Under the pieces are notes generated by a model, which was not told the origin of the DNA, did not search any database, and was given only the letters and a program-made list of their open reading frames with translations. Of a stretch of 64,000 bases of DNA, positions 43,627 to 55,717 are shown piece after piece (positions within the stretch are counted from its first letter, which is position 1; each line of letters starts with the position of its first letter). The DNA lies in contig NC_048556.1 in assembly GCF_902806685.2 (NCBI RefSeq), positions 1,426,001-1,490,000 of the forward strand. The letters are read 5' to 3'. A program made the position numbers and the translations under genes. The DNA comes from Maniola hyperantus. Lineage: Eukaryota; Arthropoda; Insecta; Lepidoptera; Nymphalidae.

Positions 43627-43805
43627 CTGTGGCGGCTTGTTCGCTGTGAAGGTCCAAACCCACTTGCGCTTAAATTAAAAGTAACGTATCTACCGTTGAA
43701 TGGCAAAGAGCCAGAAGATATATTTTGGATACACAAAAACCTAATTTAGCCATAAATGTGAAAGTTTGTCTATTTGTTGGTATATCAGTACCTACCCTTA
43801 TTATA

Positions 43806-44010
43806 AACTACCTAATTCCCGCGACTTCGTCCGCGTGGAATTAGGTTTTTAAAAATCCCGTGGGAACTCTTATTTTCCGGGATAATAAGTAGCCTATGTC
43901 ACTCTGCAAGTCTTTATCTATACCCATGCAAAAAATCACGTAAATCCGTTGCAGCGTTGCGACGTGATTGAAGGACAAACAAACACACTTTCGCATATAT
44001 AATAAGGGTA
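43806..44010 (+). mobile_element. Family B repeat copy (plus)
   Basis: CCCGCGACTTCGTCCGCGTGG, AAATCCCGTGGGAACTC, GTAGCCTATGTCACTCT, GTTGCGACGTGATTGAAGG. A minus-strand piece (44030-44095, CAAAGAGTTCCCGGAG...) follows, so the two form an imperfect inverted pair. Confidence 0.7.
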
Positions 44011-44095
44011 CTGATTTGTCTTTGTAAAACAAAGAGTTCCCGGAGATTTTTAAACATAAATCCACACGGGCGATGTCGCGGGCATTATCTAGTAA

Positions 44096-44714
44096 ATAAT
44101 AATTATAGTCAACAAGGACGGCAACATAGTACTATAATATTTAAAAAAACATGTTACTTCACTTATTGCGTTATTTCAATCCATAACAATAAAAGATTTA
44201 TTTAGTAACCAAATGTTTAGATAAAGCGAATAACTTGTATTAAAGGCTTAACTCGTTATAAAGTTCACTGGGTTACCTAATGAAACGAAATGAAACGAAA
44301 CGAGACGGACGGGCGAGTGCAGGCGACTTCACGACGAGTGTCGCAATCTCACATCAACATAATATTGTATGATTTATATTTTTATTTGTGACCGATGGGC
44401 TTGGGGCCATTTTAATAAAATTAATATTATAATAAGTAAAATGAGTTCTGTCACTCGTAAGCCTTTAATACTCACTGACTGACAAAGTACCTGATCCTCA
44501 CGAACCTCCCTCTTCCTTCTACTTTTGTGTGGACATAGCTTAAGTAGTATTAGAGACACCTTTGGAACGCGAGCTACGAGCATAAGGTACATTGACGACA
44601 AAATCCAGGTAACCCTATCTCTCTCGTATAACTCGTACATATATAGGTAAGTCATTCCCAGCGCGCTACATCGATATTCCGATGAGAACTACACTACGTT
44701 CGTGATGCGTGGCA
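44096..44714. other. Unique AT-rich stretch, no gene seen
   Basis: Short (AAACGAAATG)n at 44280-44302. No coding evidence. Confidence 0.4.
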
Positions 44715-44776
44715 CGATTTAGACACACACGGACACACAGACCAGTTGGTCTGTGTGTCCGTGTGTGTCTAAATCG
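44715..44776. repeat. Perfect 30-bp inverted repeat, 2-nt loop
   Basis: CGATTTAGACACACACGGAC and the next 10 bases (44715-44744) are exactly complemented by 44747-44776. A likely cruciform or foldback site. Confidence 0.95.
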
Positions 44777-44954
44777 AAGTAGATAGTTTTTGTGACATAA
44801 TCTAACATGACTTATATTCTACAATTATTATTATATCAAACTGCAATTTTTGAACCGGGCTTTTTCCAGTCATGGGATGAGATAAAGTTGTCTAAACATC
44901 ATCTTAAAATCAGTAAAGATCTATTTATACTTAATACTAATAGTAACTCAGTAC

Positions 44955-45531
44955 GATCTCTGTTACAGTCGATCTCTGTTACAGTCGATCTCTGTTACAG
45001 TCGATCTCTGTTACAGTCGATCTCTGTTACAGTCGATCTCTGTTACAGTCGATCTCTGTTACAGTCGATCTCTGTTACAGTCGATCTCTGTTACAGTCGA
45101 TCTCTGTTACAGTCGATCTCTGTTACAGTCGATCTCTGTTACAGTCGATCTCTGTTACAGTCGATCTCTGTTACAGACGATCTCTGTTACAGTCGATCTC
45201 TGTTACAGTCGATCTCTGTTACAGTCGATCTCTGTTACAGTCGATCTCTGTTACAGTCGATCTCTGTTACAGTCGATCTCTGTTACAGTCGATCTCTGTT
45301 ACAGTCGATCTCTGTTACAGTCGATCTCTGTTACAGTCGATCTCTGTTACAGACGATCTCTGTTACAGTCGATCTCTGTTACAGTCGATCTCTGTTACAG
45401 TCGATCTCTGTTACAGTCGATCTCTGTTACAGTCGATCTCTGTTACAGTCGATCTCTGTTACAGACGATCTCTGTTACAGACGATCTCTGTTACAGACGA
45501 TCTCTGTTACAGACGATCTCTGTTACAGTCG
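44955..45531. repeat. 16-bp array, 36 copies
   Basis: GATCTCTGTTACAGTC repeats. GATCTCTGTTACAGAC variants occur singly and as a cluster of four at the right edge. Confidence 0.98.
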
Positions 45532-46319
45532 CAATACGATATGAATTTTAAAGCATTGATGAATATCTAAGTAGTAGTTTAATAAAAAAACAAATCAGAA
45601 AATATTTTAAATGCACGAATAAATCTGTTGACTGTAATTGTGAAACTGTGTGTAGGATTTAGAGAATTGATTACATAATAAACGGCTCCTACCTTTTTGA
45701 CAAATGTGTTTTATTTATACCCAAGTAGTTCTATCTCACGAAGATAACAAAGGCCAAGGAAGTTAGTGCGAAGGACCTTCAGTAAGGAAAGAAGGGAAAA
45801 GGACGACACTTGAACGGTCAGGGGACGATGGACTAGGAGCCGTTAGCCCTCGACGGCGGTCTCATCTCATGGGAACTGTAAAAGGAGTAGTTTAAGATGG
45901 AAGCGGACTCACTTACTCAACCTATAGTCCTTATCAGTTTCTAGGTGGTATCACACCGGCAGGGATGACGCAAGGGGGAGATGGAGCCAGTGATCCTCTC
46001 CAGGCCTCCGAGCTAGGGGGCCTCCAAATCTTGTGAAGTTCTTTAGCTCTATTATATTCCCGAAATAAAAACAACTTTGGAAACCGCCTTAAGTGGGGAC
46101 TCTACTCCCAAGGAATTTGACAAATAGGCATTTGAAAAAACAATAGCCTGATCGTGGCTTTTGATCTGCCACCGTTAAGTGCGAAAGGGACCTCGACCAA
46201 AAGACGCTGTTTCCTTCTTCAAAACTGGACAGATCTCAAAAATTCTTATAAAAAAATTGTACGAAAAATATAACATTTTGCACGGGAGCGATGTGTGTTG
46301 TGTACCTAGGCTCGACAGT
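45532..46319. other. Stretch with no recognised gene or repeat
   Basis: Its composition differs from the AT-rich flanks (GCCAAGGAAGTTAGTGCG, GGAGCCGTTAGCCCTCG). It may be a degraded mobile element but shows no motif I can name. Confidence 0.35.
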
Positions 46320-46589
46320 CGACACCACCGACACCACCGACACCACCGACACCACCGACACCACCGACACCACCGACACCACCGACACCACCGACACCAC
46401 CGACACCACCGACACCACCGACACCACCGACACCACCGACACCACCGACACCACCGACACCACCGACACCACCGACACCACCGACACCACCGACACCACC
46501 GACACCACCGACACCACCGACACCACCGACACCACCGACACCACCGACACCACCGACACCACCGACACCACCGACACCACCGACACCAC
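46320..46589. repeat. 9-bp array (GACACCACC)n, 30 copies
   Basis: Perfect nonamers. 9 bp is 3 codons, so all frames stay open and give (HHR), (TDT) or (VVS) repeats that are not proteins. Confidence 0.98.
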
Positions 46590-46811
46590 CCCACCGAGCG
46601 GTTGGGTTACTCAGTAGCGCCGGCTGGGCCGCCGGTTGTGTCTTGAAACTTCTATATTTAAGTATATGCTGCAGATTCCTAAACAGTCTTGCGATTCAGA
46701 TGAGTTATTATGATAATATACGTGTTCTACTCTCCCTTCCGAGGAAGGTACCAGTGCTGCCATCTAGTAAGAGTGACGTGAGTAGTCAAGCCTTAGGTTA
46801 GTATCCAGAGA

Positions 46812-47011
46812 NNNNNNNNNNNNNNNNNNNNNNNNNNNNNNNNNNNNNNNNNNNNNNNNNNNNNNNNNNNNNNNNNNNNNNNNNNNNNNNNNNNNNNNNN
46901 NNNNNNNNNNNNNNNNNNNNNNNNNNNNNNNNNNNNNNNNNNNNNNNNNNNNNNNNNNNNNNNNNNNNNNNNNNNNNNNNNNNNNNNNNNNNNNNNNNNN
47001 NNNNNNNNNNN
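46812..47011. other. Assembly gap (200 N)
   Basis: A round 200-N run, probably a scaffold gap of unknown true size. The missing 5' LTR of the adjacent Ty3/Gypsy element may lie in it. Confidence 0.98.
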
Positions 47012-47856
47012 TTAGTAATAAACAATTGCTTAACTGAGTTGTTGTTGGGTTATTGCTTTCAATAGTAAGTACATCTTATGTTTGAAAATTCCGGTAACTT
47101 AGTATAATTAAAGTTTTGAAACGCTATGTGCTGTTAACTAGTTACACACATACATTATAAATACTAAGAGTTACCATTGTGAAACTAAATATATAAACTA
47201 TATTCAGAGATTACATTAAGTTCAAGTATGAAGTTATGAACAATTTTTTTCAGTGACTTGATACTTCATTATTTTGTTGAAATTTTGTTTAGAGCTGTGT
47301 TAAGGTTATGATAAAAGCTACATCACACACAAAACATGTTAAGTTTAAGTGAATGCTGGTAGTTTAAAGTGACATTACAAACAGATTTTGTTGTATTTTA
47401 GGTTATGTGTTAAAAGTGTAAAGTAACAGTCATCAAACCATTGCACAATCTCTTTGTTTTTTTTTTTGAAAGATAATATGCTAGTCAGAGTACATTGCAA
47501 CTTTGTTGCCTGTTTACTTTTGTAATTGTAAAGGTTGTAACACACTGTGTACTCATAAAGGTGATACTGCACCTTACAATCATTTATTCAATTTTGGGAA
47601 GTTTTATTTTGTTATATTTTGTTTACTATAGTAATAATATGTGCTTGTATTATTAACAATATTTTGGAATAGGAACATAATTGATAAATAGTTAGGATAG
47701 ACTTAAGAATATTGTTTTTGTTGTGTATTTTGCTTGTGTATATTTAATAGTTTTAAATAACTTCTTTTGTGTTTGTGTTTAACCAATTTGTATAAGGCTA
47801 AACATAGACAGTTACACAAGCTCGATATTTTGTTAAATGTGTTTTGACTTAACACA

Positions 47857-49075
47857 ATGGAACAGACTTTTGCCCAGTTTCATTCACTTTTGAAGGACGA
47901 ATTGTGTTATGAGGTATCCATTCGTTCCGAAATTCCAGCACCTACAGTGCTAGGTTTAAAGAAACAGTTAAAACAATTAATTCAGGAAATTCCTTCTGAA
48001 TCAATTTTAGAGACGGATTTCACTTCTGAAAGTGAGTTAGGGGTTATTACTAAAAAACTCAAGACTTAGAAGATTTATTAAAAAAGTGTTCTGACACTAA
48101 GATAGACATGCCCTATGTAGGTCTAAAGCTTTAGCTTCACATTTGTACTTTAGAATTTTAAGAATACAGTGTTCCGAACCAGCTTAATAAGTAGGAAGAG
48201 TGAATTACATACAAAGTTGCAGAGTTTGATTTCCAGATTAGATGCTGACAATGAGTCGTCTCACGACGAATCACTGGATTCCGAGAGTACCGCCGTTGAC
48301 TGCACTGGTGATAAAAATGTTGCCAAGTGGAAGTTAAATTTCAACGGACAGGGTGATCCGCGCAGTTTCATCGAACGCGTTGAGGAATATAAAAGATCTT
48401 ATGGCGTTTCAGATGGAAAATTATTTGTTTCTGCATTTCATCTTTTTACAGGCCGAGCATTGTTATGGTACAGAGGCAACAAATGTCAAGTTTCATCTTG
48501 GTCAGAATTGAAAACTTTATTTTTAGAGGAATTTGATGCAGTAGATTATGACTACAGGTGCTAGGTGAAATTCGAGCAAGAACACAGGCTCTGAAGAACC
48601 TGTGTCTATCTATTTCGCTGTAATGTTTGGCATGTTTTCAAGGTTGTCAACACCACTTTCCGAAGAACAAAAGTTACAAATTTATTACATAATATTCGCC
48701 CTTTTTACTCAGAACAATTAGCTCTTGTTGACATTAAGTCTGTCGCAATGTTGAAGGAAAAGTGTCGCAAACTAGAGGCTGCGAGGCAGCGTTCCGCCTT
48801 ATTTTCTGAGCCTACTAACAGTAAGGCAACTTTAAGTTCAGAGTTTGCTTACAAACAAGTGACAAAACAGATAAACACACTTTCAGTCACACCTGCACCT
48901 AAGGTTGATACAAGTAAAGGCACTGATTTTACGAAAACAATAAACAACTATGTTACAAGTGCGGCAAGGGTAACCATTCCTTTAAATTTTGCAGGACAGT
49001 TCCGAAATTTATTAGATGTTTTTCGTGTGGACGTCAGAACTTTACAGTAAAGACATGTCCAAGTTGTAGTAAAAG
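47857..49075 (+). pseudogene. gag region of the Ty3/Gypsy element (frame-broken)
   Basis: ATG at 47857 opens a 70-codon segment. 48169-48564 contains the capsid-like stretch (WKLNFNGQGDPRSFIERVEE, FHLFTGRALLWYRGN). 48748-48940 continues. Two zinc knuckles lie in one frame at 48951-48992 (C-x2-C-x4-H-x4-C) and 49017-49058 (His replaced by Phe). Breaks lie near 48061, 48184, 48556, 48590, 48690 and 48950. Confidence 0.8.
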
Positions 49076-49179
49076 GCGATTAGTAAACCCGCTCCGGACA
49101 AAAATTCAAAAAACTAATTAGTAAGAACTGTGCAGAGACACAAGTAAAGAACTTGGTCATTAACAACAAAAACATCCCT

Positions 49180-49523
49180 TTTACCTGACACAGTTCTGTA
49201 TTCAGTGGATAAACGAGACTTTAGGCCATATTTAAAGGTTTTTGTTGACGGTTTTGAGATTACAGGTTTACTAGATTCCGGTGCTTGCGCGTCAATTTTG
49301 GGTAACCAGGCGCACAAGGTTTTTTTTGAGATTCGGTTATAAATTGCATAGCAGTATTGATACCACATTTTCAGTGGCAAATGGAGACAAACTTGATTGC
49401 ATGGGTTATATGTTTATTCCGATTACTTATAATTCCGTAACTCACATAATAAAATTTTTTGTAGTACCCTCTATAATAGCGGATGTTATTTTTGGCTGTG
49501 ACTTTTGGAAACATTTCAGTTAG
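49180..49523 (+). pseudogene. Aspartic protease region (frame-broken)
   Basis: The active-site motif DSG lies at 49274-49282 within LLDSGACASILG. The C-terminal half, ending in the IFGCDFW flap-like motif, is in another frame after the T8 run at 49320-49327. Confidence 0.75.
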
Positions 49524-49639
49524 CCCCTGGCATTTTGATAATTTAGAATTAATTAAGGCACCTTCTCAATTTTACAATATTTGTGCGATTGATAATGAAC
49601 AAATTCATACCATCACTTCTTTTGAAAACTTATCATCTC

Positions 49640-50680
49640 AACAGAAGAATTAGCCCAATCTGTAGTAAATAAATTTTTAGATATTTCTTCAGAGAAAATT
49701 GGATTGGGTAGAACAAAATTAATTGAACATGTTATTGACACCGGTGATGCCTTGCCAATAAAAATAAAACAATATCCACTTTCTCCCGAAAAGAAGGAAG
49801 CTTTAAGTAAAGAGTTAGATAGGATGCTGGAAATGGACGTAGTTACTCCGAGTGAAAGCCCTTGGAATAACCCAGCAATTTTAGTGAAAAAGGCAAATGG
49901 AGACTGGAGATTTTGCCTAGATTGCAGGAAATTAAATTCAGTGACAAAGGGGGATTCATACTCAATACCGTACATTCCACAAATTCTAGATAGCTTGAAA
50001 GAGGCAAGGTTTTTATCATCGATTGATTTAAGTTCAAGTTTCTGGCAAATTCCGTTAGCTAACGACTCTCAGGAAAAAACCAGTTTTACAGTTCCTGGTA
50101 GAGGGTTATTCAAATTTAAAGTCATGCCGTTTGGCCTATGCGGTGCACCAGCACGACAGCAGAGGTTAATGGACCAGTTATTTAATCAAATTTTTGTAGT
50201 GATATTGAAAATGGAATAGTATTTTGTTATATAGATGATATTGTTATTTGTTCTGCTGATTTTGAAACCCATTTAATTTTATTAAACAGAGTTCTGGATA
50301 AACTAAAAATGGCTCAACTATCCATAAATTTTGAAAAATGTAATTTTTTTAGAAACTCTTTGAAATATTTAGGGTATATAGTGGATGAATTTGGTTTACG
50401 CACAGATCCTGGAAAAGTTTGCCGCAGTTTTGAACTTTCCGACCCCAAAAACTGCACAGGAGGTAAAGATTTTCCTAGGCACTTGTTCTTGGTACAGGCG
50501 CTTTATTAGGAATTTTTCAACCATCGCTGCACCACTCAATAGACTAACGAGTAAAGGAAAGAACGCACCTAAATTTGAGTGGAGCGAACAGGCAGAGGTA
50601 GCATTTAATACATTGAAGAATGCGTTGGTAACCGCACCTGTTCTTGCGGTACCGAATTTTGAAAAAACCATTCAAAATAC
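49640..50680 (+). pseudogene. Reverse transcriptase region (frame-broken)
   Basis: 49704-50190 carries the RT fingers and palm (YPLSPEKKEALSKELDRMLE, WRFCLDCRKLNSVT, SIDLSSSFWQIPL, MPFGLCGAPA). The catalytic YIDD box is at 50228-50239 in a different frame, and the connection region (YRRFIRNFSTIAAPLNRLT) in a third. Breaks lie at T5 50191-50195, T3 50418-50420 and A6 50662-50667. Confidence 0.85.
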
Positions 50681-51135
50681 ATTGTGATGCTTCTGCATAT
50701 GGTGTTGGCGGTATGCTGACGCAAGAAACCGATGGTTGCGATCATCCCATTGCGTATGTCAGTAGGAGCCTAAATAAAAACGAAAGGAATTACAGCGCGA
50801 CGGAACGCGAGGCTCTAGCTGTGATTTTTGCAGTGGAGAAATTTCAGGCTTATTTTGGTTCCAAGCCAGTCACAATTATCACAGACCATGCATCCCTAAA
50901 GTGGTTCTTAAATTTAGAAAATCCCTCAGGACGACTCGCCAGATGGGGTTGTAGATTATCACAGTATAATTTTGTTATCGAACATAGGAAGGGTTGTGAC
51001 AATGTAGTTCCGGATACCTTGTCGAGACTCATACACGTAGATGTAGTTGGTGATCGTAATGATAACTCTAGTCAACAAGTTTTGGTAGATGACTGGTATG
51101 ACAAAACATTTAATGGCTGTAAATCAATCCAGCAA
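50668..51135 (+). pseudogene. RNase H region
   Basis: One open stretch from FKIHCDASAYGVGG (first catalytic Asp codon at 50686-50688) through ATEREALAVIFAVEKF and TIITDHASLKWF to NVVPDTLSRL, the usual Ty3/Gypsy RNase H layout. A frame change near 51126 separates it from integrase. Confidence 0.85.
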
Positions 51136-51149
51136 ATTTTCCGAATTTT

Positions 51150-52300
51150 AGTATTTTGAACGATAAACTATATCGTTACAGTAAATGTAAATACCAGCTT
51201 CTCAGTGAGTTCGACTGGAAAGAGGTAGTCCACAAGAACGACATCCTTAGAATTATGCAGCAAAACCATGCAGATGCAACTGCAGGTCATTTTGGTGTGT
51301 TCAAAACTCATCGCAGATTATCCCTCAGATATTTTTGGCGTGGTATGTATAAGGACGTGGTTGAGTACGTTAAGAATTGTGATACTTGCTCTGCGTATAA
51401 ACACACGACATCAGCCACTCCAGGTCTGCTAGGGAAGCCTAAAGTCTGCGAGAGACCTTTTCAGGTCATTTCGGCTGATTTAGTCGGACCTTTGCCTAGG
51501 TCTAAATCAGGATTTACATTTCTTTTTGTGGTGACGTGTTGTTTTTCGAAATATACAATGTTGTTTCCGTTACGGCGTGCCACAGGTGCCGCTGTTGTTA
51601 AAGCGCTAGAGAATTTTGTATTTTTGAACCATAGTGTTCCAGAGACTGTGATTGTGGACAATGGGTCCCAATTTACAGGATCTGAATTCCGTAATCTCAT
51701 TAAGCGTTATAATATTCCGAAATTACACTACACACCACTGTACACTCCGCAAGTTAACCTTGTTGAGAGGTACAATAAGGTTGTTATGACTGCTGTAGCC
51801 GCTTTTGTGAAAGATAACCACAGGTCCTGGGACGAAAACCTGTACAAGGTCCAGTTCGCCATAAACAGTGCGGTTAATGAATCCACTGGATTCTCCCCGT
51901 TCTTCCTTGTCCACGCTAGAGAACCGGTCTTAAATGGTTCCTTCTATAAGGACACGGATAAGGAGTACGAGGCCGGAATTCCAAGGGAGGAATACGCAGG
52001 AAAGTTTGGATCTTTGGAGGACATATTTGGTCAGGTTAGGAGAAATTGTTTCAGGCTCATGCAGAGTATGCAACGCATTACAACTTAAGGCGTAGGTCTG
52101 CAAGCTATTCTGTTGGGGATATAGTGTGGAAAAAGACCTATCCACAAAGCGACGCTACAAATTTTTTCGCAGCTAAGCTGGCACCTAAGTATGAAAAGTG
52201 CAGGGTTGTCAAGGTTTTGTCACCTTTGGTTTATGAACTAGTTAGAGTAGCTGACAACCACCCAATAGGCACTTGGCATATTAAGGATATTAAGAAGTAG
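51150..52300 (+). pseudogene. Integrase region with C-terminal domain (one frame break)
   Basis: 51156-52045 is open and contains an H-H-C-C zinc-binding part (NHADATAGHFG ... CDTC) and the catalytic triad Asp 51477-51479, Asp 51657-51659 and Glu 51765-51767. After a frame change at 52046-52047 the C-terminal domain (VGDIVWKKTYPQ, KLAPKYEKCRVVKVLSPLVY) continues to a stop at 52298-52300. Confidence 0.87.
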
Positions 52301-53122
52301 ATATTTGCCATTACTTAGTTTGGTCTAAACTGTTTGAATATTTAAGTTATCAATATTCAATTAGGAATTTGTATGAGTGTAGTGATGTTCTGAATTAACA
52401 GTTACATTACCATGGTTCAGTTGAGGATGAATGTAGTGGATGTATGTAGGGATGAATATGTGATGATTGGAATGCTTGTGGTAGACCAACCGGTTGAGAA
52501 AGTAAAAATGCAAATATCGTACTTTGGGGATAACGAAAAGGGGGGGTTTTGTGTTTGTTTTCGTTTTCCTTCTAGATAATGGATCATTTCTGTTATTTTT
52601 CCGATTCTGTTCCGAGATCTATTTTCTAGGAGAGTTATTTCGTTTTTTTTTCTCATATTCCGATTTTGATTCGGTTTTATTTTTCCGAATGGGATAGAGA
52701 ACGGTTGCCATATCAGATGGACCCGTTCACAACCAGATTTTCCGTATTTGTTGAGTAACAAATATTAAGATGGTAGTTTAAAAGAGTGAACCACCGTAGG
52801 CCTAGACGCATTCTATCAGTCAGCTGAAGAATGATGCCAAGATGTTTCCACTCAAGTGTCTTAGACACCATGAAGTTTTTTTGTATATATTCTTTTTAGA
52901 AGTTAGGGTTGTGTAGTTAGGTATAATGTATAAAACCTTACACTGTTTTCAGTATATTTATTTTGTTAGACAATTTTCCTTGTTAGTAGTAGATGTGCGT
53001 TCACGCGTAACTTCTGTGTTTTTTTTTGTTTGTTTGTTTCAGGCAAATTGTTAGTAGTTGTTGGATGACGCTGAGGGCAGCGTGGTTCAACCTGTTGAAC
53101 CTTTTCGTAGGAGGGGAAGTAT

Positions 53123-53358
53123 TGTGACGTTGTAAATTTTGAACTACTAATTAGCGTTTCGCTTTTAATTAAAATCTATTTTGTTCAAAGTATGTTGGTG
53201 CCACCTAGCATCAAGGTGCAGAACTACGCGTGGGTCGATGTTCAGAGTTCATTCGAGCCACAATAGATGGCGTTTGCTTCGTTGTAAATTGTCGTAAAAA
53301 TAAAACAAAATAATTAAATAAAACCATAATATCATTTGTTTATTGTTAAGTCATTAAC
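53123..53358 (+). repeat. Candidate 3' LTR of the Ty3/Gypsy element
   Basis: Begins TGTGACGTTGTAAATTTTG right after the polypurine tract and contains AATAAAAC-type polyadenylation signals near 53300-53325. The end (AACA at 53358) is a guess, because the matching 5' LTR is not in the assembled sequence. Confidence 0.45.
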
Positions 53359-54853
53359 AAAACGGTTCTTATAATATATCATTAGGTTCCGCAAATATTC
53401 AAAAATGAATTGGCTTCATGATCAAACTAACTGAGAGCGGCGACACTCGGGTTGCGTCTGGCAACACCGATAGGTGAGATTTAGAATTTTCCTGGAGTCA
53501 ACATGTGAAGACGAATTTTCTCGTTCCAGGAAAATCTCACTTCTTTTCGCCCATGGCTTCGCCTGGGAAAATACAATAGATATAAATTTTAGTCATCCTA
53601 ACGTATTTCAATGTTTCATCAATTATGTTCCAGTTATTTTAACTTCCCAAATAAATGAGGATAATGGGTTGTGGGTGGACTTCTGAAAACCATTGGTGGC
53701 CAGGAGTTCAATAGGGTTTTCGTATTTACGTTTTACGTTTTAGTTTTCCGTTTTCGTATTTATTTCTTTTGCACATTCACGTTGGCAACTTAATTGCTAT
53801 GGATAAGACTTGGTGAAAATCTTTGTAATGAAACATTTCGGTTGTGAAGAATCAAATAAATTGAGTTTTGGATCTTGGCCGATGCCGTCCAGCTACCTTG
53901 CAGTCTTCGCACCTACAAGTAAGCATATGTTTGTATCCTGCAACAGTTTAGTGAACCTTCTTAGTGTATGTGTACAGTAAGAACCCTGTCTTTACTACTG
54001 AGCTTTTATTTTGAAACAATTTTATGAATTTTACTGTGTCATTGTCTATTCCATGCCAATGGCATCTTAAATTTAAAACATAGATCTTATGTACTATCTA
54101 CCTAAGTCATTCTAATGTATCTAAATTAAGTCTTGGCATTAAGCTAGAATAACTAAGCATTATTAGCCATCATTCTGTATTAAGCGACCCCGGTAAAAGT
54201 TACATTAAAAACAATTTTGCCTAACATCTAGCAAATTTCATTTATAACACCTCATATACATTACAAGGGAGTCGACGGCTAGCTCCTATTCTTTACTAGG
54301 TAGATAGATCAAGTAAAGTAAATTAAAATTATTTTTTTTTTCCTCTAATCTTTGTAAGGTGGTAGATTATTCCGTATCCGGGTATATTTCTATTCCGCCC
54401 AATTTACCACCCTTACAAAGGCCAATGTACATTACTTTCTGCCGCATACTCTACTAAGCTACTTTTATCCCGGAAAATTAAAAAGTTCGCATGTAATTTT
54501 TCTAGTCATCATCTAGTCTGTAAAATGGAGGAACTTTTTGTTGGAAGACTATAAATAGGTAAAATAGGTGATGTATAGTTAGGAACCGCATTCATATTTC
54601 CTAGCACCGAGTGACCCCTAGAGGTTCATATTATAATAGCATCCATGTTGACTGTTGACAGATTATACACGAACAAACTTAATATCGGCATTGTTGCGCG
54701 TAATGTACCGAATGATATGCGAATATTGGACAAACACTGGCAACAGAACTGAACTCTGTTTTAGAATATTGATAATAATATTAATAAATGTTGACAAATT
54801 CAGACATATCTACTATACACCGATATCATTCACTTTTTATTTATTTAATTACA
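53359..54853. other. 1.5-kb AT-rich stretch, no gene seen
   Basis: A small inverted repeat (TTTGTAAGGTGGTAGATT versus AATTTACCACCCTTACAAAG) spans about 54350-54420 and may be a degraded MITE. No coding evidence. Confidence 0.4.
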
Positions 54854-55060
54854 CTAGCTGATGCCCGCGACTTCGTATGCGTGAATTTACGTTTTTAAAA
54901 ATCCCGCGGGAACTCTTTGATTTTTCCGGGAAAAGTAGCCTATGTCACTCTCCAGGTCTTAAACTATAAGTACCCATGCAAAAATATTACGTCGATCCGT
55001 TGCTCCGTTGCGACGTGATTGAAGGACAAACCAACACACTCTACAAATCTCTAGCCTAGC
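54854..55060 (+). mobile_element. Family B repeat copy (plus)
   Basis: CTAGCTGATGCCCGCGACTTC to GCGACGTGATTGAAGGACAA. Confidence 0.72.
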
Positions 55061-55061
55061 C

Positions 55062-55362
55062 TAGTGAAGCTGTGATAGTCGGATAATCGGAGGTCGATGG
55101 TTTGATCCCGGGTACGCACCTCTAACTTTTCGGAGTTATGTGCGTTTTCATTAATTAAATATCATTTGCTGTAACGGTGAAGGAAAACATCGTGAGGAAA
55201 CCTGCATGCCCGAGAGTTCTCCATAATGTTCTCAAAGGTATGTGAAGTCTAGCAATCCGCAAATGGCCAGCGTGGTAGACTATGGCCAAAACCCTTCCCA
55301 CTCTGAGAGGAGACCCGTGCTCTGTAGTGAGCCGGCGATGGGTTGATCATGATGATGATGAT
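55062..55362 (+). mobile_element. SINE family C, near-complete (plus)
   Basis: tRNA-like head with B-box-like GGTTTGATCCC, then the standard family C body and an ATGATGATGATGATG tail. Confidence 0.83.
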
Positions 55363-55717
55363 GAGTGTAAAAGTAGGTATATATCAACTATCAAGGCATT
55401 GATCGCGGCTCTTATTCTTGTTGAAAAGGCCTTACGCCCAGTATTCTGGAGTCAATATTATAAAAAATGCCATCAATTCCTGCAATATCTAATCTACCCA
55501 GTACCCACTCGAGCCTGGAGGAAGAGTGGAGTACTACGTGACGCATGTTTTCATTCAATCAACGAGAGGGCGCAGGTGTTTCTCGTCAAAACTGCCGCTC
55601 TTATCGAATTAGCCATCTCAATCGGTTGTTAGAAGGCTTAGATCAGTTGTTCTGAAAGATCTTCTCAAAGTATCGAATTTATTAAAGTTTCTATATGTAC
55701 CTACTGGAGACTTTTAT
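55363..55717. other. Short unique stretch between inverted SINEs
   Basis: An ORF runs from the SINE into this stretch to 55632, without domain support. Confidence 0.4.

Larger units (their letters stand above)
47012..53358 (+). mobile_element. Ty3/Gypsy LTR retrotransposon, 5' LTR not visible
   Basis: The order gag, protease, reverse transcriptase, RNase H, integrase identifies a Ty3/Gypsy (Metaviridae-type) element. The left end runs into the assembly gap. After pol come about 800 bp without an env-like frame, a polypurine tract (GGAGGGGAAG, 53110-53119) and a candidate 3' LTR starting TGTGACG at 53123. Reading frames are broken at ten or more sites, almost all of them one-base length changes in short homopolymers, with hardly any substitution stops. 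Confidence 0.85.

Noticed and set aside
44807..45544. 245-codon ORF with a unique N-terminal 45 codons
   Set aside because: The bulk is a 16-bp array read over a 48-bp cycle; the short unique lead has no domain, signal peptide or splice context.
46175..46646. ORFs rich in His-His-Arg, Thr-Asp-Thr or Val-Val-Ser
   Set aside because: All are frames of the 9-bp GACACCACC array; no independent support.
52300..53110. env-like gene in the Ty3/Gypsy element
   Set aside because: No open frame of useful length between integrase and the polypurine tract; nothing supports an envelope protein.
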